NCBI GenBank assembly: GCA_964542965.1
Contig: CAZIVH010000027.1
Coordinates: 1 to 11,887 of the forward strand
Source of the DNA: CAJBLF01 sp964542965
Lineage (GTDB): Bacteria; Patescibacteriota; Gracilibacteria; Absconditabacterales; Absconditicoccaceae
Direction of reading: 5' to 3'
Length of the DNA stretch: 11,887 nt
The notes beneath the pieces were generated by a model. That model searched no databases. It was not told the origin of the DNA and saw nothing but the letters and a program-made list of their open reading frames with translations. Of this stretch, positions 7,677-11,887 are shown piece by piece; within the stretch, counting starts at the first letter, position 1; each line of letters begins with the position of its first letter. The translations under genes were made by a program, and so were the position numbers.

Positions 7677-8210
7677 ATGAAACTTATCGTAGGATTGTGA
7701 AATCCATGAAAAGAATATGAAAACACCAGGCATAATATCGGATTCATTACGATAGATGATTTTGTCGATCGAGAAAAGGCAGGCAAGCGGGAATATCAGA
7801 ATAAACGAAAATGAGAGATAATCGAAACGAATATCGAAGGTCAGAAAATAGTTTTTTTGAAACCTATGGAATTTATGAATCGTTCATGAGGAGCTGTTGG
7901 TGCACTAGCAAATTTCTATAGAATAGAACCCAAGGATATTCTAGTTATCCATGATGATATCGATCTTCCTGTAGGGAAAATTCAGTTGAAGTTATGAGGA
8001 AGTAGCGCTGGACATAATTGATTAAAAGATATTATAGCCAAGATATGAACCAATGAGTTTCGAAGACTGAGAATAGGAGTTGATAGGCCGATCAACAAAG
8101 ACGATGTCGCAGATTATGTACTTCATTCTTTCAAAAAAGAGGAAAAAGACCTTATCGACGATAAGGCAGGAGAAATAGAAAAACATATACACGGATTCCT
8201 TTTGCAATAA
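7677..8210 (+). CDS. pth: Peptidyl-tRNA hydrolase
   Basis: 177 aa, a typical length, with about 7 UGA codons as Gly. The enzyme cleaves the ester bond of peptidyl-tRNA released from stalled ribosomes so the tRNA can be reused. The N-terminal GLGNPG (residues 6-11) has UGA at both Gly 8 and Gly 11. The catalytic residues line up with the E. coli enzyme: N9, H19 in TRHN, N68 in FMNRSGG, D93/D94 in HDDIDLP, and N114 in GGSSAGHNGLKD. KPMEFMN replaces the usual KPxTxMN. Start ATG at 7677 places GLGNPG at its normal position; stop TAA. The 3' end faces the convergent membrane-protein gene with a shared hairpin between them. Confidence 0.97.
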
Positions 8211-8240
8211 AAAAAGCCTCCGGAAATACATCGGCGGCTT
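8207..8240 (-). terminator. Bidirectional terminator between pth and the convergent membrane gene
   Basis: AAGCCTCCG (8214-8222) pairs with CGGCGGCTT (8232-8240) with one internal mismatch and a 9-nt loop. On the minus strand TTTTTTTATTG follows, a good terminator. On the plus strand only a weak T-rich tail (CTTCTTTGTTC) follows, so it may also serve pth less efficiently. It lies 6 bp past the TGA of the convergent gene. Confidence 0.75.
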
Positions 8241-8246
8241 CTTTGT

Positions 8247-8822
8247 TCATTCTGCTTTTTTGCTTTGTAATTCTTTTTCAAACACCTTTATTCTAAATGT
8301 TCTATTGAGGGATTCATTAGGCCATTCTTTTTTTGAAAAGTTACAGTCATAAGCTATCTGATTGCTTTTCTCTTCCTTGCGAAGAGTCTTGATACATCGA
8401 TTGTTTATATGTGTTTGAGCGACCTCAAACTGTATAATCAGACCGTCTGTATTCAGCCATGATGATGAAAAGACTTCTCGTACCTCACAACTATAACTGT
8501 AGCGAGGTTTGGATTTGAATTGTACCCAAGCGATATCACATTCAAAAGTAAGGTCTTTCCCTGTTCCTATTTGTTGTTCATCATATTCGTAGTATTTTAT
8601 CGGAGGGATAGTTTGCGGTTCTGGTTGAGAAATCGTATTTTCCTCTATAGTGACAACGCTCACTTTTTTCCTTAAGATAAAATACCACAGCCATGATGTT
8701 ATACTCACGCAGATTAGGAAATACGATATGCCTTTTCCTATAGCGCTATCTATTGCTATGCTTATAGCAAAGATCGCTCCTGTCAAAATAGACAACAGCA
8801 ATGCGATTTTTTTTGTTTTCAT
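8247..8822 (-). CDS. Two-TM membrane protein of unknown function, apparently ending at TGA
   Basis: 191 aa as drawn. The N-terminus MKTKK is followed by two hydrophobic segments (about 6-27 and 32-50), a short basic stretch and a soluble domain of about 135 residues with several Cys and aromatic residues. I do not recognise the family. It has six GGN glycines and no internal UGA. The 3' end is odd: the first stop is TGA at 8249-8247, immediately before a rho-independent terminator. If UGA is Gly here, the frame runs on to a TAA at 8024-8022 (266 aa), through the terminator and antisense to the pth 3' end, which looks unnatural. The drawn end therefore assumes UGA terminates. A sigma70-like promoter and an AAAAACAAAA leader precede the ATG. 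Confidence 0.65.
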   Translation of the reverse strand: MKTKKIALLLSILTGAIFAISIAIDSAIGKGISYFLICVSITSWLWYFILRKKVSVVTIEENTISQPEPQTIPPIKYYEYDEQQIGTGKDLTFECDIAWVQFKSKPRYSYSCEVREVFSSSWLNTDGLIIQFEVAQTHINNRCIKTLRKEEKSNQIAYDCNFSKKEWPNESLNRTFRIKVFEKELQSKKAE

Positions 8823-8845
8823 AGCTTTTGTTTTTATATTTTAAC

Positions 8846-8873
8846 CATATTTATCCGTTTTGATAAGTCAATA
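8846..8873 (-). promoter_or_regulatory. Putative promoter of the two-TM membrane protein gene
   Basis: On the minus strand TTGACT follows directly after the T run of the upstream gene's terminator (around 8873-8868). After a spacer of about 16 bp comes a weaker TATGGT -10. The -35 hexamer is identical to that of the gene starting at 3039. The -10 assignment is uncertain because several AT-rich alternatives exist nearby. Confidence 0.45.
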
Positions 8874-8897
8874 AAAAAACTCTAGGAATCCCTAGAG
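8873..8897 (-). terminator. Rho-independent terminator overlapping the small membrane gene's stop codon
   Basis: CTCTAGG (8880-8886) pairs with CCTAGAG (8891-8897) around a 4-nt loop, followed on the minus strand by seven T residues (8879-8873). The TAG stop at 8884-8882 lies inside the 3' arm of the stem, so a ribosome at the end of the gene would cover the hairpin. Confidence 0.8.
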
Positions 8898-9085
8898 CTG
8901 ATGCTATCCAAAAGCATATTTATCTCTTGATGACTTTCGATATACATTTTCTGTTGATATTCCCATATCATTTTTTGTCTTCTTTCTTTTTCTTGTATAT
9001 CCATGTGTTCTTTTTGATATAGCATCCATATACAAAATGCTATAATCAAGCAGATTCCTAATGTCTTAAGCTTTTTTGCGTTCAT
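8882..9085 (-). CDS. Small single-TM protein of unknown function
   Basis: 67 aa. MNAKKLK is followed by one hydrophobic segment (about residues 8-23, with an internal Cys) and a highly charged, probably alpha-helical or coiled-coil tail rich in Glu, Lys and Gln. The layout (short basic start, one membrane helix, charged tail) fits an inner-membrane anchored small protein. I do not recognise a family. It has its own strong promoter and its own terminator, which supports it as a real gene. It has no UGA codon, but with only one glycine that is not informative alone. The stop is TAG, followed by the two-TM gene on the same strand 59 bp further on. Confidence 0.65.
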   Translation of the reverse strand: MNAKKLKTLGICLIIAFCIWMLYQKEHMDIQEKERRQKMIWEYQQKMYIESHQEINMLLDSISSRDS

Positions 9086-9107
9086 ATGTTTTGTTTTTGG
9101 GGTAGTG

Positions 9108-9135
9108 CTTATATTATTTTTGCTATATAATTCAA
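9108..9135 (-). promoter_or_regulatory. Sigma70-like promoter of the small membrane protein gene
   Basis: On the minus strand TTGAAT (9135-9130), a 16-bp spacer and TATAAG (9113-9108). Transcription would start near 9101, about 15 nt before the ATG at 9085, with AAAAACAAAA in the leader. The -35 element lies inside the last codons of the upstream DUF2461 gene. Confidence 0.65.
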
Positions 9136-9785
9136 CATCATTTTATCAAAAAATCATTCAACGGTTTCATGACCTTGAAAACGGAAATACAGTACTCAAT
9201 AAAGTCCTCTTGAATAACTTTTTTGTCATTTACATCATGACCGACAAAAAACGATTTCATCTTGAGCAACTCCCCTGCTTTATGATCTTTGTTGAATCCT
9301 TTAGGTACTTTCTGTAAGGTTTCTCATTGCAATGAACCGAACGCTTTTTTGAATGCTGGTGCACTGATTATTTTCTTTAATTGCTTATGATGTTTTGCTA
9401 TATATGTTCTCACTCTCTGCAAAATAGGTGCTGGCGGCATATACAACCCTCAACCAATAAAGCATTCTCCTGGCTCTATATGGACATAATATCCTGCTCC
9501 GATGCCGCGCTTTCCTTCTTCACGAATAATGACGCCAAAATTCGTCTTATAGGGAGATTTGTCTTTGGTGAAACGGATATCTTTATTGAAACGAAAGGTA
9601 GCATCTTTGACGGACAATGCTCAAATATTTTTGTCTATTTTTTGTGTGGCTTCAATAAGCTTTTTCGCAAAATCGAAAAAATTATCCCTTTCCATCTTAT
9701 AGAGATCCCTATTTTTATTCATCCATTCGAGATTATTGTTTTCTTTGATTGCTTTGAGGAAAGCGAGCGTGATGTTAGTGATCAT
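9123..9785 (-). CDS. DUF2461 (TIGR02453) family protein
   Basis: 220 aa with about 5 UGA codons as Gly. The DUF2461 family is widespread and has no firmly established biochemical function that I can name. Family hallmarks are visible: an N-terminal NNLEWMNKNRDLY segment (about 17-29), RFNKDIRFTKDKSPYKTNFG (about 65-84), a YYVHIEPG...GGGLYMP stretch around 95-115, and KVPKGFNKDH near 160. The ATG at 9785 is 8 bp after the ligA stop, so the two are probably one operon. With UGA as Gly the gene extends five residues past what would otherwise be the stop, ending in GCGII at TAG 9125-9123, and its tail overlaps the -35 of the next gene. Confidence 0.9.
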
Positions 9786-9793
9786 ACAGGTAA

Positions 9794-11887
9794 TTAAAAT
9801 AAACTCTGAGATTTAGGTTTACTTCCTTCTATCTGGATATCTTTTAAGAATGGAAACTCTTTAGTAATACTCTCTCGTCCTTCATAGATTTTGAGTCATA
9901 ACTCTTCTGCTTTTGTTTTTTTGCTTCCTGCTTTTTCACCGATGAGCATAAAATCCGTCGTCTTGGTGGGCGATTCATGGAAGATGTAGCCGTTTTTTTG
10001 GAAATAGTCGGCGATTTTCTCTCTTGGGAGTTCGAACGATCAGGTGATAGAAAAACTGCCTTTTGCTTCGTCAGATTTCAAGAGATCTGAATATTTTTTT
10101 GGATCCAAATTCACTCCATAATCTTTCAGCTCATCCAATATTTTCAGATTATGTTTAGCACTGAAGAACTTAGTAATGCTTTCTATGGTCTTTTCACCTA
10201 TTCAATAGATATTGCTCAATCGTTCTGGATCAGTCAAATCATTCATCATTCATCTTTCATCATCCATCTGTGAAACAAGGTCTTGTGCCATTTTCTTTCC
10301 TACGTGCGGTATTCATAATCCATTCAGCAATCTCCATACTGCTTTATGTTTCGACTCCTCTATCCCTTTGATGATCTCCGCAACTTTTTTATCTCCTATC
10401 CCTGGGAACTTCATTAGGTGTATTTGGATTTTTGTTTCTTCGAGCTTGTAGATATCTGCTACGGTTTTTACGATATCATTATCGACGAGGATATCGACCA
10501 TACTTTCTCCGATACCCTGGATATCCATGCAATTTTTACTTACAAAGTGCTGAATCTGCTGTTTCACTTTCTGAGGACAATGCGGATTGGTACAGTAATA
10601 ATGGATATCAATATTCGTTATCGGTTCATGACATGAAGGACACACTTTCGGTGGATGAATCTTTGTTTCTTTGCCATTTCTTCTGTCAGTAATAACACTG
10701 ACAATATAAGGAATCACTTCTCCGCTCCTTTGTAGCCGGATTCGATCATGAAGATGGATATCTTTTTCTTTGATAAAATCCCGGTTATGCAATGACACTC
10801 TTCTTAGCGTTGCTCAGCTCAATTGTACGGGTTCTAAATTCGCGACGGGGGTAAGTATTCCTGTTCTTCCCACTTGTATATCGACGGAAAGTATTTGTGT
10901 AGCAGCCAATTGCGCAGGGAATTTGTAGGCAACAGCCCGTCTCGGATGATGGTCGGTCGATCAGATCAATTCGCGTTGCTGTTCATCTTCTGTCTTGATT
11001 ACTAATCAGTCGAATTCTATATCTTGTTCTTCTAGGAATTTTTTTGTTGTTGGATCTTCGCAGAGTTTGATAATTTCTCCTATATGGAGACCTGTCTTTT
11101 CTCGTGGGAATACTGGAAGTCATAAATCTTTTTTTAGATTATATTTTCCCGTAAATTCTCATAATGGATCATAGATGTAACATACTAATCCTCTTTTTGA
11201 TACTTCTTTCGGATCTAATAATTTAATACTTCCTGCCGCAGCATTTCTTGTATTCGCGAATGGTATCTCTCCATCATCTTCTCTTTCTTTGTTAATCTCT
11301 TTTCGTATAGATTTTGGCATCAGGATTTCTCCTCTTACATGAATTTCACTGTGTTCTGCTCATTTGAACGAAATCTTTTTTGGAACATTTTTTATTGTCC
11401 TCACGTTCTCTGTTATATCGTCTCCTACTCGACCATCTCCGCGTGTGATTGCTTGACTAAATAATCAGTTTTTATAGATAAGTTCTACACTCAATCCGTC
11501 GAATTTCGGTTCTACGCGATAGGAAATTTTTGCATCAGGATCAGTTTTCAGAAGTATTTTCTTGATTCTTTCATCCCGTTCTTCGAGATCTTTTGCATTA
11601 TAGGTATTTTCCAAAGACATCAATTTCGTATCATGCTTTGCTTGTTTGAATCCTTCGCTTACCTGACCGATTAACGTCTGTGTCGGACTATTTGATGTGA
11701 TGAGTTGGGGGAAATGTTCTTCTATCTTTTTGAGATACTCAAAAAGCTCGTCGTATTCTTTATCAGAGATAATTGGCTTATTCTCTATATAATACAAATG
11801 ATTATGATCTACGACACAATCGATCAATTTCAGATAAAATTCTGACACTTCTTTTTCGGACAGATTGCCGATATCGTGATGTGCTTT
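9794..11887 (-). CDS. ligA: NAD-dependent DNA ligase (N-terminus at window edge)
   Basis: 697 codons are visible with about 12 UGA as Gly. LigA seals nicks using NAD as adenylate donor in replication and repair. In order: N-terminal NAD-binding Ia region (HNHLYY, SDKEYDEL near the right edge), catalytic KFDG with the nucleotide-accepting Lys at 11506-11504, TRGDG, DGLVIKTE, an OB-fold stretch (VGRTGILTPVANLEPV), a four-Cys zinc finger (CPSC...CTNPHC, about 10575-10655), helix-hairpin-helix repeats (GIGES, GIGDKK, GIGEKT), and a C-terminal BRCT domain (about 9830-10070). PRRAVAYKFP replaces the usual PRWAIAYKFP. The frame is open to the window edge; a GTG at 11848 would give 684 aa, but the true start may lie beyond. 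Stop TAA, then DUF2461. Confidence 0.96.

Noticed and set aside
8022..8246. C-terminal extension of the two-TM protein by UGA read-through
   Set aside because: It runs through a good minus-strand terminator and is antisense to the conserved pth 3' end, so I did not draw it; the conflict is reported as a finding.
9381..9797. 138-codon plus-strand open frame
   Set aside because: It lies wholly antisense to the DUF2461 gene, which has convincing family motifs; the plus frame starts at TTG and has none.
10212..10692. Plus-strand open frames opposite ligA
   Set aside because: They are shadows of the ligA zinc-finger and helix-hairpin-helix region with no independent support.

Overview
The window comes from a bacterium that reads UGA as glycine (translation table 25). 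This code is known from the candidate phyla Absconditabacteria (SR1) and Gracilibacteria (BD1-5); the sequence does not let me choose between them. Read with the standard code, every housekeeping gene here is broken by TGA. Read with TGA as Gly, each is intact, and the TGA codons fall on glycines that are invariant in the families, such as GLGNPG of peptidyl-tRNA hydrolase and EAGGITQ of IF-2. These genes all end in TAA or TAG where the end can be seen. No Shine-Dalgarno sequence is obvious before the starts I examined.

Layout from left to right: trigger factor tig (minus, running to the left edge); a gap with stacked terminator hairpins; a secreted 516-aa protein with Bacteroidota-style Ig-like repeats and a type A T9SS-like C-terminal sorting domain (minus); a 584-aa glycine-rich repeat surface protein with about 51 UGA codons (minus); a 267-bp divergent intergenic region with two large imperfect palindromes built from 8-bp units; infB (plus); a hairpin-rich gap; pth (plus); two small membrane proteins of unknown function (minus); a DUF2461 protein (minus); and NAD-dependent DNA ligase ligA (minus, running to the right edge). 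DUF2461 starts 8 bp after the ligA stop and is probably co-transcribed with it.

The most unusual signal is a set of three minus-strand genes at 1489-3039, 8247-8822 and 8882-9085 that do not look like their neighbours. None contains a UGA codon, although the 516-aa protein alone has about 31 glycines. One of them appears to stop at TGA just before a rho-independent terminator. All three begin with a short basic N-terminus and a hydrophobic segment, have sigma70-like promoters with 16-bp spacers, and share an A-rich AAAACAAAA leader just before the start codon. They may be acquired from a standard-code donor, or be a distinct expression class that avoids UGA.

Functionally the core genes cover protein folding at the ribosome (tig), translation initiation (infB), peptidyl-tRNA recycling (pth) and DNA ligation (ligA). 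The accessory genes encode cell-surface or membrane proteins. I saw no tRNA, rRNA, CRISPR array or insertion sequence. The 'Gly-UGA' assignment rests on reading conserved motifs by eye. Glycine and UGA counts are hand counts and approximate.
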